The notes beneath the pieces are model-generated. The model saw only the letters and a list, made by a program, of their open reading frames with translations. It did no database searches and was not told the origin of the DNA. The translations under genes and the position numbers were made by a program. DNA of 64,000 bases from Streptomyces sp. NRRL S-455 (GTDB taxonomy: Bacteria > Actinomycetota > Actinomycetes > Streptomycetales > Streptomycetaceae): NCBI RefSeq assembly GCF_000717875.1, contig NZ_JOCT01000027.1, forward strand, positions 62,001 through 126,000. Direction: 5' to 3'. Positions 17,373 to 26,504 of the stretch are shown piece by piece (within the stretch, counting starts at the first letter, position 1; each line of letters opens with the position of its first letter).

Positions 17373-18536
17373 GGAGAACGGTTCACCGGCGCGTCGCAGC
17401 GCCCCGCTCCTCTCGTCCACCTGGAAGACGGTCACGGTGCCGGACTTCTGGTTCGCCGCGAACAGCAGCGTGCCCTCCGGCGAGAAGGCGATCTGGCGTG
17501 GGAAGTCACCGCCGACCGGAACGGTGTCCAGCAGCCTCAGCTTCGCGCCCTCCGCCTCGACGGCATAGCGCGTGAGGCTGTTGTGGCCGCGGTTGGCGAG
17601 GTAGGCGTAGCGGCCGTTCGCGGTCACCAGGATCTGCGCCGGGTAACTCGTGCCCGATCCGGTGCCGGTGGACTGCGGCTCGCCCACCCTCAGGCGGCCG
17701 GAGGCCGGATCGTACGCGCAGACCGCCACCGTGTTGTCCACCTCGTTGGCGAGGTAGGCGTACCGGCCGCCGGGGTGGAACGTGAGGTGGCGCGGTCCGG
17801 CGCCCGGCCTGGTCCGTGCCTGCGCGACCTCTTGAAGCGTGCCGGCCTTCTCGTCGAGCCGGTACGTGTAGACGGTGTCCGTACCCAGGTCGACGGCGAG
17901 CACATGCCCACCGTCCGGGCTGGTGATGACCTGGTGCGCGTGCGGGCCCTGCTGTCCCGGGCCGGGCGCCGGACGGGAGTGCCGGACGAGGTCGGTGCGC
18001 TCGCCGAGGGCGCCCGAGGACTCGATGGGGTGCACGGCCACGTCGCCGGAGCCGTAAGCGGCGCTGAGCAGCCAGCGCCCGCCCGGATGCACCGACAGAT
18101 GGCAGGGAGCCGCGCCCCCGGTGCTCCGGCTGCCCAGCACCTCCCGGTCGGACAGCCGGACGGCCGTCACGGCACCGTCCTCGCGCTCGTTCACCGCGTA
18201 CAGCGTGCGCCGGTCGGGATGGATCGCGAGGTAGGACGGGTCGCCGATACCTGCCAGCGTGCCGGTGCCGGTGACGCGGCCCGTCACCGCGTCGTACGTG
18301 GCCAGGCCGACGCCCTTGCTGCCACCGTCGACGGAGGTGTAGGTGCCGAGGTAGAGGGGGCGCGGGCCGGAAGGGCTCCGGGCCTCCCGGGAGGGGCTCC
18401 CGCTCGCCTCGGGGGCCGCCGGAGTCGTCGGGGGTGTGGGGGCCGGCGCGTTGTCGCAGGCCGTGAGCGTCGCCGCGCCGGCCCCTCCCGCCAGTGCGCC
18501 GACGAACCGGCGCCTGCTCCAGCCGTCACTGCTCAT
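17340..18536 (-). CDS. Lactonase-family beta-propeller lipoprotein
   Basis: 398 residues from ATG 18536 (preceded by GAGGGG). A Tat signal with twin arginines (SSDGWSRRRFVGALAGG) ends in a lipobox (LTAC), so the protein is exported and lipid-anchored. A Pro/Ser-rich linker leads to a seven-bladed propeller of the YbhE/6-phosphogluconolactonase family (YLAIHPDRRTLYAVNE, CHLSVHPGGRWLLSA, RYAYLANEVDNTVAV, LLFAANQKSGTVTVFQ). Surface location makes a role on pentose-phosphate intermediates unlikely; lactone hydrolysis or binding outside the cell is possible. Confidence 0.88.
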   Translation of the reverse strand: MSSDGWSRRRFVGALAGGAGAATLTACDNAPAPTPPTTPAAPEASGSPSREARSPSGPRPLYLGTYTSVDGGSKGVGLATYDAVTGRVTGTGTLAGIGDPSYLAIHPDRRTLYAVNEREDGAVTAVRLSDREVLGSRSTGGAAPCHLSVHPGGRWLLSAAYGSGDVAVHPIESSGALGERTDLVRHSRPAPGPGQQGPHAHQVITSPDGGHVLAVDLGTDTVYTYRLDEKAGTLQEVAQARTRPGAGPRHLTFHPGGRYAYLANEVDNTVAVCAYDPASGRLRVGEPQSTGTGSGTSYPAQILVTANGRYAYLANRGHNSLTRYAVEAEGAKLRLLDTVPVGGDFPRQIAFSPEGTLLFAANQKSGTVTVFQVDERSGALRRAGEPFSSPVAVCALPL

Positions 18537-18619
18537 GTCGCCCCTCAGGTCGTCCCTCGTCCCCGTCGCGACAGCCACCATGGCGTGGATCACCACCGGG
18601 TGCAAGATAGGCACCGGGG

Positions 18620-18636
18620 GTTGCATGGGGTGCAAC
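18620..18636. promoter_or_regulatory. Inverted repeat upstream of the lactonase gene
   Basis: GTTGCA-TGGGG-TGCAAC has perfect six-base arms, with a further related GGTGCAAG at about 18599-18606. It lies between the lactonase start and the FUSC gene stop and is a plausible operator for an unidentified regulator. Confidence 0.35.
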
Positions 18637-18663
18637 ATCCGGCGGACCCCCGAGGGTGCCGCC

Positions 18664-19917
18664 TCAACGGGAACCCCCGCCGAACCCCGCACGGCTGCGC
18701 CACATCTGCTCCTGCACGCCGAGGCGCTCACGCAGCCGCGTCAGGCGCGGCATCCGGGAGCGCTGTTCCCTCGACACACGGTCGAGTTCCTCGAACAGGC
18801 GCCGGGAGCGGTGCTCGGTGTCGAGTTCGTCGAGGATCCGGTTGACCTCCGTCAGAACGGCGCCGAGCAACTGCCAGTGCGACGTCTCGCGCCGGGCGTC
18901 CTCACGCAGCAGCACGGCCAGCTTGTCGCGGGTGCCCGCCGCGGTGCGCAGTTCCGTGGCGAGACGTTCCTCCGCCGACTCCGCGCTCTCGCTGAGATGG
19001 GTGGTCACCAGCACCGCGAAACTCACCACGGCGTCGGCGATCTCGGAGAGCAACTGCTGCAGCACGGCGCCCGTCTCGTCCTCGAACAGCGGCTCCGGCT
19101 CGCGCTCCTTGGCGAGGTCGGTGAAGGAGCGGGCGAGCACGCGAAGGACGACCGTGCAGATCTCCAGCGTGTCCAGGCCGGTGCGCAGCACCACCCGGTG
19201 CAGCAGGCTGTCCTTGACCCGCGGGTTGAGCCGCAGACTGTCCTCGGCCTGCCTGAGCGCCGCGTCCACCTCGACGATGTCGTGGTCCAGACGCCGCGCC
19301 TCGTACAGCCGCTCCTCCGCGCGGTCCACGGGCGTGCCGCCGACGGCCTCCTCGCCCATGCGCAGCATCAGTTGCCGCAGCCGGCGCGCCAGCCCGTCGA
19401 TCGACTCGCCCGCCTCCTCCACCCACACCGGCGGGGCCAGCAGCAGATTGCAGGCGAGTCCGACGGTCGCCCCGATCAGCGTCTCCACCACCCGGGCCCA
19501 CGCGGTGTTCCCGACGGTGGTGACCCCGAGGACCAGCATGGCGCTGATCGCGACCTCGGGCACGTACTCCTCCACCCGGACCAGCCGTCCCACGGCCAGC
19601 GAGGCCACCAGGAGCAGGGCCAGGCTCCACCAGGTCAGGCCCACCAGCAGACTGAACGCGATGGCGAGCAGGACCCCGGTCACCACGGCGTTCACCCGGC
19701 GGAACCCGTTGGTGAGCGTGGCGTACAGCGTCACCTGGACGACCAGCAGCGCCGTCAGGGGAGCGGTGAGAGGTGCCTGCTCGGGGCTCAGACGCAGCGC
19801 GATGACGTACGCGATCGTCGCCGCCGTAGCCGACCGCACCGTCTGGACGACCACGGGATCCCGTCGCTTCCGCAGGATCCGCAGGGTGGGCGCCGTCCAC
19901 TCACGTACCTCTCGCAT
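18664..19917 (-). CDS. FUSC-family membrane protein (aromatic acid exporter-like)
   Basis: 417 residues. The first half has six hydrophobic segments (TAATIAYVIALRL, APLTALLVVQVTLYATL, VNAVVTGVLLAIAFSLLV, SLALLLVASLAVGRLV, ISAMLVLGVTTVG, LIGATVGLACNLLLAPP). The second half is a soluble, charged helical region rich in Glu/Arg. This matches FUSC/YccC-type exporters. ATG 19917 gives a normal N-terminus; the in-frame ATG at 19953 has no ribosome-binding site. A second member of this family is at 27997-29511. The substrate is unknown. Confidence 0.86.
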   Translation of the reverse strand: MREVREWTAPTLRILRKRRDPVVVQTVRSATAATIAYVIALRLSPEQAPLTAPLTALLVVQVTLYATLTNGFRRVNAVVTGVLLAIAFSLLVGLTWWSLALLLVASLAVGRLVRVEEYVPEVAISAMLVLGVTTVGNTAWARVVETLIGATVGLACNLLLAPPVWVEEAGESIDGLARRLRQLMLRMGEEAVGGTPVDRAEERLYEARRLDHDIVEVDAALRQAEDSLRLNPRVKDSLLHRVVLRTGLDTLEICTVVLRVLARSFTDLAKEREPEPLFEDETGAVLQQLLSEIADAVVSFAVLVTTHLSESAESAEERLATELRTAAGTRDKLAVLLREDARRETSHWQLLGAVLTEVNRILDELDTEHRSRRLFEELDRVSREQRSRMPRLTRLRERLGVQEQMWRSRAGFGGGSR

Positions 19918-20002
19918 CCTCGGCCTGTTCCCCTTCCCCTGGCTCGAAAGCATCCATGAAGGAAGTTAATGCCAGGGGGCGGAACGGGCGACCGAGGGGC
20001 CC

Positions 20003-20497
20003 TCAGGCGGACACCTTGTCGAGGAAGGCGCCCAGATTGCCCAGGGTCCGCTCGATCTGCTCCTCCAGCGTGAGGCTCTCCTCGAAGCGGGCCCCGGTCT
20101 CAGGCGTCTTCTTCCCGCGTACATAGAGGGAGCAGGCGAGGTCGGTGCACATGTACGCCCCGACGGAGTTGCCCTCACGGCCGGCCGCCCCCGCCTTCCG
20201 CGCGGTCATCAGCGACACACCGCCCCGAGGGTGCGTCGTCAGGCACAGCGAACACATGCTGCGATGCAGGAAACCGCGCTGCGCGGCCTGGAACCGCATC
20301 GCCACCCCGACGAGCCGCCCCTCGCGCTCGACGACCAGATAGCTGCGATCGGGCGCCCCCGGATCCCGCCACCCGAGGAAGTCGAGATCTCCCCACGGAC
20401 GCTCGGCGAGGTCGCGGGGGACGGCCAGACGCTTGGCCTCGCCCTTGGAGCAGTTGATAAAGGAGTTGCGGATGTCCTGTTCGGTGAGTGATCTCAT
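20003..20497 (-). CDS. FBP treble-clef zinc-finger protein, FusB-like (EF-G-binding)
   Basis: 164 residues. C82-x2-C85 in SMCSLC and C117-x4-C122 in MCTDLAC form a four-cysteine treble-clef finger of the FBP_C type. This domain is the C-terminal zinc finger of FusB-class proteins, which bind elongation factor G and release it from fusidic-acid-stalled ribosomes. The N-terminal part (LTEQDIRNSFINCSKGEAKRL) fits the same family. It is divergent from a DUF3626 gene across a strong palindrome. A function in ribosome rescue rather than antibiotic resistance is equally possible. Confidence 0.82.
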   Translation of the reverse strand: MRSLTEQDIRNSFINCSKGEAKRLAVPRDLAERPWGDLDFLGWRDPGAPDRSYLVVEREGRLVGVAMRFQAAQRGFLHRSMCSLCLTTHPRGGVSLMTARKAGAAGREGNSVGAYMCTDLACSLYVRGKKTPETGARFEESLTLEEQIERTLGNLGAFLDKVSA

Positions 20498-20522
20498 GGG
20501 AGGGCTCCTGGTCGTCGCTACC

Positions 20523-20545
20523 GAAACCTAGGGGTCCTAGGTTTC
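20523..20545. promoter_or_regulatory. 23-base palindromic operator between FBP and DUF3626 genes
   Basis: GAAACCTAGG-GGT-CCTAGGTTTC has perfect ten-base arms. It lies 26 bases from the FBP start and 36 from the DUF3626 start, centred in the divergent promoter region, so one dimeric regulator could control both genes. The regulator is not evident nearby. Confidence 0.65.
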
Positions 20546-20580
20546 TGGGACAGGCTAGAAGGACCGGCGAGAGGGAGCCA

Positions 20581-21495
20581 GTGGATTTCGCGGACGTCAC
20601 GTCACGACGGGCACGGGCGGCACTGCGTCATGTGGCGGGTTTCTCGGCGGGAACCGCCGTGGACCCGCGGCTGCGGATCACGCTGAACTTCCACCCGGAC
20701 CGGTGGGCGGGCGGCGTGTCCGTCCTCACGGCCCTCGCCCGGGACGGTGCCTACCACTCGCAGTTCGTCACCGGCACCAGCAACGGCGGCCTCACGGCCC
20801 GCCCCGGCGGCGACCGCTGGCGCTGGGAGAGCCGGATCTTCGGCGGGGCGTACGACGACGCCGCCCCGCACGAGCGGCCCGTGTACGGCGCCCTGAACTT
20901 CCGCCGGCAAGTGGTCGGCGCCGCACCGCGCTTCGGCTCCGCGCACTTCCGGCTGACCGCCGGCGCGCTGACCCGGGCCACGTTCTGCTATCCCGACAGC
21001 GCCGCCGAGCCGGCCGACTTCGGCGTCGCGGCCGGCATGTCCCTCATCGCGCTGGCCGAAGCGGACGAGCAGGACCCCCTCAACGACTACGTCGAGGCAC
21101 ATGTGCACGGCGGCGTCGACCTCTCCCGGGACGTGGAGGCGCTGGTCCTGGACGCCTGCTACCGCGGCACACCCGTCGAGGCGGCGGCCCGGAGCCTGCC
21201 CTGCCCCGTCGAGTGGCACCCCGGCTACCGGCTCACGGTGACCGGGCTGCGACGCCACGCGGACTACCGCGGCCGGGAGTACACGGAGCTGGGCGCCCGG
21301 ATCGCCCGGGACGGCCTGGTCGACCCACGGGCCATCGGTGACGCCGCCCGGAGCGGTCGTTACGGGCTCCAGGACCTGAAGATGGTGTGGCACACCCTCG
21401 CCCGCTTCGGCGCCCCGGAAGGGGCGGGCACGGCCTACTCCGGCCCCGAGACCTCCGGCGGCCACACCCCGGGCCTCAGAACGCCCAGCGCGTAG
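20581..21495 (+). CDS. DUF3626 protein
   Basis: 304 residues, start GTG at 20581 with GAGGGAG just upstream. The conserved core includes LRITLNFHPDR near the N-terminus, YGALNFRR, the FGSAHFRL strand, and EAHVHGGVDL with YRGTPVEAAARSLPC. His and Asp residues recur (NFHPD, EAHVHG), hinting at a metal site, but no function is established for DUF3626. The 3' end overlaps the convergent LuxR gene by 61 bases. Regulation by the palindrome at 20523-20545 is likely. Confidence 0.82.
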   Translation: MDFADVTSRRARAALRHVAGFSAGTAVDPRLRITLNFHPDRWAGGVSVLTALARDGAYHSQFVTGTSNGGLTARPGGDRWRWESRIFGGAYDDAAPHERPVYGALNFRRQVVGAAPRFGSAHFRLTAGALTRATFCYPDSAAEPADFGVAAGMSLIALAEADEQDPLNDYVEAHVHGGVDLSRDVEALVLDACYRGTPVEAAARSLPCPVEWHPGYRLTVTGLRRHADYRGREYTELGARIARDGLVDPRAIGDAARSGRYGLQDLKMVWHTLARFGAPEGAGTAYSGPETSGGHTPGLRTPSA

Positions 21496-22079
21496 GCCCG
21501 CGCCACCAGTTCCGTGCGGTTGGCGGCGTGCCAACGGGCCGTCAGACGGCGCAGGTGGTAGGTGACGCCGTCGGGGGTGAGGCCGGTTTCACGGGCCGCG
21601 CGGGCCGTCGTGGCGCCGGAGGCCAGCAGGGCCAGGACGCGGGCCTCCATCGGTGTGACCCGGGCCCGTTCCGCGGGCGGTGCGGCACCGGGCTCGCGCT
21701 CGCCGTCCACCCGCAGCATCACCAGTAGCGCCGGCGTGTCCTCCACCGTGTCACTCACCGGGTCCGCCGTCAGTTCGCCGTGGCGCTCCGTGCCGTCGGG
21801 GGCCCGCCAGCGCACCGAGACCTGGTAGCGCGAGCGATGCCGCAGGCGCAGGGCCTCGGCGATGCGCTCCACCTGCGTGGCCTCGCGGGGGCAGAACAGG
21901 TCCAGCACGTCACGGCCGCGCAGCCGCCCCGGCGTCGTACCGCACTCCGCGGCCATCGCCGGGTTGGCGAGCAGCACCGCCCCGTACACGTCGCACACCG
22001 CGACCGGCATGGCGACCCGGTCGAACAGCAGCAGGGCGCGGTTGCGCCACGTCACGGCCTCCTGCCGGGCCTGCTCCAC
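21435..22079 (-). CDS. PAS-domain LuxR-type transcriptional regulator
   Basis: 214 residues from GTG 22079, chosen because AGGGAGG lies five bases upstream. The open frame extends to a GTG at 22136 that has no ribosome-binding site. The PAS domain (about 20-120) contains VAMPVAVCDVYGAVLLANPAM and the closing strand VMLRVDG. The C-terminal helix-turn-helix (VTPMEARVLALLASGATTARA, then LTPDGVTYHLRRL) is LuxR-like. It is divergent from the P450-reductase fusion and probably controls it, perhaps sensing its substrate through PAS. A perfect GTGCGCGCAC (22127-22136) sits between them. Confidence 0.82.
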   Translation of the reverse strand: MEQARQEAVTWRNRALLLFDRVAMPVAVCDVYGAVLLANPAMAAECGTTPGRLRGRDVLDLFCPREATQVERIAEALRLRHRSRYQVSVRWRAPDGTERHGELTADPVSDTVEDTPALLVMLRVDGEREPGAAPPAERARVTPMEARVLALLASGATTARAARETGLTPDGVTYHLRRLTARWHAANRTELVARAYALGVLRPGVWPPEVSGPE

Positions 22080-22231
22080 GAGTTCCTCCCTGCCATGCCG
22101 GGGCGCCGTACGCAAGAGCGAAGCATGTGCGCGCACTACAGAATCATGCAGGGACGGCGCACGACCGGCCGGGCCCCGTGGATCACGCTGGACCGGAGTA
22201 CTTCCTTACCGTGAAAGGCAGTTGCCGCGTC

Positions 22232-25200
22232 ATGCGCCCCACCGCACAGGCTCCCCGGCCCGCAGACACCCTCCCCGGCGTCCCCGTCGCCGACATCTCC
22301 GCCACCGGACCCGGCGCCACGCCCATCCAGCAGGCCATGGATCTCATGCGCGAGCACGGGCCCGTGTTCCTCCGGCGGCTGTACGGGCGCGACACGCTGT
22401 TCGTGGGCGACCTGGACCTCGTGGCCGAACTCGCGGACGAGCAGCGGTTCGCCAAGCACATCGGCCCGGGTCTGGAGAACGTCCGCGAGTTCGCCGCCGA
22501 CGGGCTGTTCACCGCGTACAACGACGAGCCCAACTGGGCCAAGGCGCACGACATCCTCATGCCCGCCTTCGCGCTGGGCTCCATGCGGACCTACCACCCC
22601 GTGATGCTGAAGGTGGCCCGCCGGCTCATCGACTCCTGGGACCGTGACGCCCGCGCCGGAGCGCCCGTCGACGTGCCCGGCGACATGACCCGCATGACGC
22701 TCGACACCATCGGACTCGCCGGGTTCGGCTACGACTTCGGCTCCTTCGAGCGGGACGAGCCGCACCCCTTCGTCGAGTCGATGGTCCGCTGCCTGGAGTG
22801 GAGCATGACCCGCCTCGCGCGCGTCCCCGGCCAGGACCACTCGGCGGCGGACGCGGCCTTCCGGGACGACTCCGCCTACCTCGCCCAGGTGGTCGACGAC
22901 GTCATCGCAGCCCGCACCGGCACCGACCAGAGCCAGGCCGACGACCTGCTCGGCCTGATGCTCACCGCCGAGCACCCCGCCGACGGCAGCACGCTCGACA
23001 CCGCCAACATCCGCAACCAGGTCATCACCTTCCTGATCGCCGGCCACGAGACCACCTCCGGCGCCATGTCCTTCGCGCTGTACTACCTCGCCAAGCACCC
23101 CACCGCGCTCCAGCTGGTGCAGCGCGAGGTCGACGAGCTGTGGGGCGACGTGGCGGACGTCGATCCGACGTACGACGAGGTCGGCCGGCTGACCTACACC
23201 CGCCAGGTCCTCAACGAGGCACTCCGACTGTGGCCGACGGCCGCCGTGTTCTCCCGGGAGGCCCGCGAGGACACGCTGCTCGGCGGCCGCATCCCGCTGC
23301 GCGCCGGGCAGGCCGCCCTGGTGCTCACGCCGATGCTGCACCGGCAGCCCGTCTGGGGCGACAACCCCGAGCTGTTCGACCCGTCCCGCTTCACGCCCGA
23401 GGCGGAGGCGGAGCGCCCGGTACACGCCTTCAAGCCCTTCGGCACCGGTGAGCGCGCCTGCATCGGACGGCAGTTCGCGCTGCACGAGGCCACCATGCTG
23501 CTGGCCATGCTCGTCCACCGCTACCGGCTGCGCGACCACGCCGACTACCGGCTCGACGTCAAGGAGACCCTCACCCTCAAGCCCGAGGGCTTCACGCTCG
23601 CCTTGACGCCTCGCACGTCCGCCGACCGCGTCCACCCGCCGCTGCCCGGCGCCGCCCCGGTCCAGGACTCCCCGTCGGCCGGACCGCAGGGCCTGCCCGC
23701 CCGCGTCCGCCCCGGCACCGCCGCGCTCTTCCTGCACGGCAGCAACTACGGCACCTGCCGCGACTTCGCCGGCCAACTCGCCGACGAGGCCGCCGCCGTC
23801 GGCTGCCAGACCGAAGTGGCGCCCCTGGACGCCTACGCCGGCGGCCTGCCCACCGACCGGCCCGTCGTCATCACGGCCGCCTCCTACAACGGCCGCCCCA
23901 CCGACGACGCCACCGCCTTCGCCGCCCGCCTGGAGGAGACCCGTGACCTGTCCGGCGTGACGTACGCCGTCCTCGGCGTCGGCGACCGCAACTGGGCCGC
24001 CACCTACCAGCACGTCCCCACCCGGATCGACGAACGGCTCGCCGAGTCCGGCGCCGCCCGGCTGCTCGACCGCGCCGCCGCCGACGCCTCCGGCGACCTC
24101 ACCGGCACCGTCCGGGAGTTCACGACGGCCCTGCGCACCGCCCTGCTGGAGCGGTACGGCGACCCGGACGCCACCACCCCGGACACCGGCGAACCCACCA
24201 CCGCCTACGAGGTCCGCACCCTCACCGGCGGCCCGCTGGACGCCCTCGCCGAGCGGCACGGACTCGTCCCCATGCGGGTCACCGAGGCCCGCGACCTCAC
24301 CGCGCCCGGCTACGCCCGCCGCAAGCGGTTCGTCCGCGTCGCGCTGCCCGCCGGCGTCTCCTACCGCACGGCGGACCACCTCACCGTGCTGCCCGCCAAC
24401 GACCCGGACCTCGTCACCCGCGCCGCCGCCGCGCTCGGCGCCGACCTCGACACCGTCCTGGACATCCGCGCCACCCGCCCCCGCCGCGACGGCATCGCCG
24501 TCGACCGCCCCGTGACAGTACGGCAGCTCCTCACCCACCACGTGGAGCTACAGGAGCGTCCGAGCGCCGGGCAGCTGGCCGCGCTCGCCGCCGCCAACCC
24601 GTGCCCGCCGGAGCGCACGGCCCTGGCCGCCCTCACCGACGACCCGCGCACCCTCGTGGAGATCCTCGAGGACCACCCGGCCCTGCGGGGCGCCCTGGAC
24701 TGGACGCGGCTCCTCGGCCTGCTCACCCCGCTGCGCCCCCGCCACTACTCCGTCTCGTCCTCGCCCGCCGTCGACCCCGGCCACGTGGACCTGATGGTCT
24801 CCCTGCTGGAGGCACCCGCCCGCTCCGGCAAGGGCGTCTACCGGGGCACCGGGTCCGGCCACCTGGCGGCACTCGAACCCGGCGACACGGTGTACGCACG
24901 TGTGCAGCCGTGCCGGGAGGCCTTCCGTATCGACGCCACCGGCGGATCCGCGCCGGTCGTCATGATCGCCGCGGGCACCGGTCTCGCCCCGTTCCGCGGC
25001 GCCATCGCCGACCGCACGGCGGCCCTGGCGAAGGGCGCCGAACTGCCCCCGGCCGTCTGCTACTTCGGCTGCGACGCGCCCGACGCAGACTTCCTGCACG
25101 CCGACGAACTGCGCGCCGCCGAGGCCGCCGGAGCCGTGTCCCTCCGCCCCGCCTTCAGCGAGACGCCCGAGGGCGAGGTGCGGTTCGTGCAGCACCGCGT

Positions 25201-25417
25201 CGCCGCCGAGGCCGAGGAGGTCTGGGCGCTGCTGGACGCCGGAGCGCGGGTGTACGTCTGCGGCGACGGTTCGCGGATGGCGCCCGGGGTGCGGGAGGCG
25301 TTCCGTACCCTGTACCGGAAGCACACGCCGGGCACCGACGGGACGGCCGCCGAGCGGTGGCTCGACGCACTGGTCGCGGACGGGCGTTACGTCGAGGACG
25401 TGTACGCGGCCGGCTGA
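22232..25417 (+). CDS. Self-sufficient cytochrome P450/NADPH-P450 reductase fusion (CYP102 type)
   Basis: 1061 residues, close to P450 BM3 (1049). The haem domain (1 to about 465) has the I-helix AGHETT (270-275), ExxR at 329-332 (EALR) and the haem loop FGTGERACIG with Cys410. The FMN domain (about 497-640) starts at LFLHGSNYGTCRDFAG and includes ASYNG and GVGDRNWA. The FAD/NADPH part has RHYSVSSSP, GTGLAPFRG and VYVCGDGSRMAPGV, ending in YVEDVYAAG. All electron-transfer parts seem intact, so it should hydroxylate fatty-acid-like substrates alone. GTG 22211 is an in-frame alternative start; neither has a strong ribosome-binding site. Confidence 0.95.
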   Translation: MRPTAQAPRPADTLPGVPVADISATGPGATPIQQAMDLMREHGPVFLRRLYGRDTLFVGDLDLVAELADEQRFAKHIGPGLENVREFAADGLFTAYNDEPNWAKAHDILMPAFALGSMRTYHPVMLKVARRLIDSWDRDARAGAPVDVPGDMTRMTLDTIGLAGFGYDFGSFERDEPHPFVESMVRCLEWSMTRLARVPGQDHSAADAAFRDDSAYLAQVVDDVIAARTGTDQSQADDLLGLMLTAEHPADGSTLDTANIRNQVITFLIAGHETTSGAMSFALYYLAKHPTALQLVQREVDELWGDVADVDPTYDEVGRLTYTRQVLNEALRLWPTAAVFSREAREDTLLGGRIPLRAGQAALVLTPMLHRQPVWGDNPELFDPSRFTPEAEAERPVHAFKPFGTGERACIGRQFALHEATMLLAMLVHRYRLRDHADYRLDVKETLTLKPEGFTLALTPRTSADRVHPPLPGAAPVQDSPSAGPQGLPARVRPGTAALFLHGSNYGTCRDFAGQLADEAAAVGCQTEVAPLDAYAGGLPTDRPVVITAASYNGRPTDDATAFAARLEETRDLSGVTYAVLGVGDRNWAATYQHVPTRIDERLAESGAARLLDRAAADASGDLTGTVREFTTALRTALLERYGDPDATTPDTGEPTTAYEVRTLTGGPLDALAERHGLVPMRVTEARDLTAPGYARRKRFVRVALPAGVSYRTADHLTVLPANDPDLVTRAAAALGADLDTVLDIRATRPRRDGIAVDRPVTVRQLLTHHVELQERPSAGQLAALAAANPCPPERTALAALTDDPRTLVEILEDHPALRGALDWTRLLGLLTPLRPRHYSVSSSPAVDPGHVDLMVSLLEAPARSGKGVYRGTGSGHLAALEPGDTVYARVQPCREAFRIDATGGSAPVVMIAAGTGLAPFRGAIADRTAALAKGAELPPAVCYFGCDAPDADFLHADELRAAEAAGAVSLRPAFSETPEGEVRFVQHRVAAEAEEVWALLDAGARVYVCGDGSRMAPGVREAFRTLYRKHTPGTDGTAAERWLDALVADGRYVEDVYAAG

Positions 25418-25441
25418 CCGAAGGGGAGGGGTGGGCGCACG

Positions 25442-26410
25442 GTGGTGGACTCCTGGGAACGAGCCCGGCACGTCCTTCAGGAGGCGGGCCTGGACCCCGG
25501 CCGTCTCGCCCACCTCCGGCCGCTGACCGGCGGCACCTACAACACGGTGGAGGAACTCCGCCTCACCGACGGCAATTGCTACGTACTGAAGATCCCGCCC
25601 GCGGCCACCACCCCGGGCATGCGGCACGAACAGCGACTGCTCGTCTCCGAGGCGGAGTTCTACCGCTCGGCCGCGCGCGTCGGGGTGCCCGCACCCCGGC
25701 TGGTGTCCGCAGGCGACGACTTCCTGCTGATGACGGCCTGCCCGGGCGACACCTGGGACGACACGCTCACCGACGGCGAACAGACCGCGCTGCGTACGGA
25801 ACTGGGACGCCGGACGGCCCGTCTGCACGGCGTGACGGGCCCCGGCTTCGGCTACCCCTCCGGCGCCCTCGGCCCGCTCACCCCCGACTGGCGGGCCGCG
25901 TTCACGGCGATGTTCGACGCCGTCCTCGACGACGTCCGGCGCTACACCCCCCGGCTGCCCCGGCCCGTCGACGCGGTGGCCCGTACCGCCGCCTCGGCGT
26001 ACGGTGCCCTCGACGAGGTCACCGTCCCCCGCCTCGTCCACTTCGACCTCTGGCGGGGCAACATCCTGGTCGACCGCACGGCCGGCGGGCCCCGTATCGG
26101 CGGGCTCATCGACGGGGAGCGCATGTTCTGGGGCGATCCCCTCGCCGAGTTCGTCTCCCTGGCGCTGCTGGGCGACATCCGGAAGGACGAGGCGTTCCTC
26201 GCGGGCTACCGGGAGGCCGGCGGCCGGGCCGTCTTCGACACGCTGGCTCGCCTGCGCTACGCCCTGTACCGCGCCTATCTGTACCTGATCATGCTCACCG
26301 AGACGGTTCCGCGTGAGGTCGGCGAGGAGCACCAGCGGTGGGTGCGGGAAAGGGTCGACCCGGAACTGGTGACCGCCCTGGACGAGATCGAGGGGGTTAC
26401 CGGCGGTTAG
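25442..26410 (+). CDS. APH-family phosphotransferase
   Basis: 322 residues with the aminoglycoside-phosphotransferase/choline-kinase fold. YVLKIPP carries the ATP-binding Lys. HFDLWRGNILVD is the catalytic loop (D and N) and IDGERMFWGDPLAEF the metal-binding Asp. Start GTG 25442 has AGGGG upstream. It follows the P450 fusion by 24 bases and could be co-transcribed. The substrate is unknown; fructosamine kinase-like or small-molecule kinase roles are as likely as antibiotic modification. Confidence 0.85.
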   Translation: MVDSWERARHVLQEAGLDPGRLAHLRPLTGGTYNTVEELRLTDGNCYVLKIPPAATTPGMRHEQRLLVSEAEFYRSAARVGVPAPRLVSAGDDFLLMTACPGDTWDDTLTDGEQTALRTELGRRTARLHGVTGPGFGYPSGALGPLTPDWRAAFTAMFDAVLDDVRRYTPRLPRPVDAVARTAASAYGALDEVTVPRLVHFDLWRGNILVDRTAGGPRIGGLIDGERMFWGDPLAEFVSLALLGDIRKDEAFLAGYREAGGRAVFDTLARLRYALYRAYLYLIMLTETVPREVGEEHQRWVRERVDPELVTALDEIEGVTGG

Positions 26411-26444
26411 TGCCTGCTCGGCGCACTCCGGGGGCCGCGGTGAG

Positions 26445-26469
26445 GTTTCGCAGGTCACGGCGGAGGTAC
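26445..26469 (+). promoter_or_regulatory. Possible SigB-type stress promoter
   Basis: GTTT (26445-26448), 15-base spacer, AGGTAC (26464-26469), one mismatch from the GTTT-N14-16-GGGTA(C/T) pattern of Streptomyces SigB. It lies 35 bases before a small hydrophilic protein gene and matches the spacing of the site at 31361. Confidence 0.35.
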
Positions 26470-26504
26470 TCGCGCGGCGCACGGACGACCGAGAGGAGTA
26501 CGCC

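Noticed and set aside
22136..24541. Minus-strand frame of about 800 codons inside the P450 fusion
   Set aside because: Low-complexity Gly/Val/Asp/His composition and complete overlap with a protein carrying all P450 and reductase motifs.
25442..26410. Aminoglycoside resistance gene
   Set aside because: Only the general APH fold is seen; such kinases have many substrates and context gives no antibiotic link.
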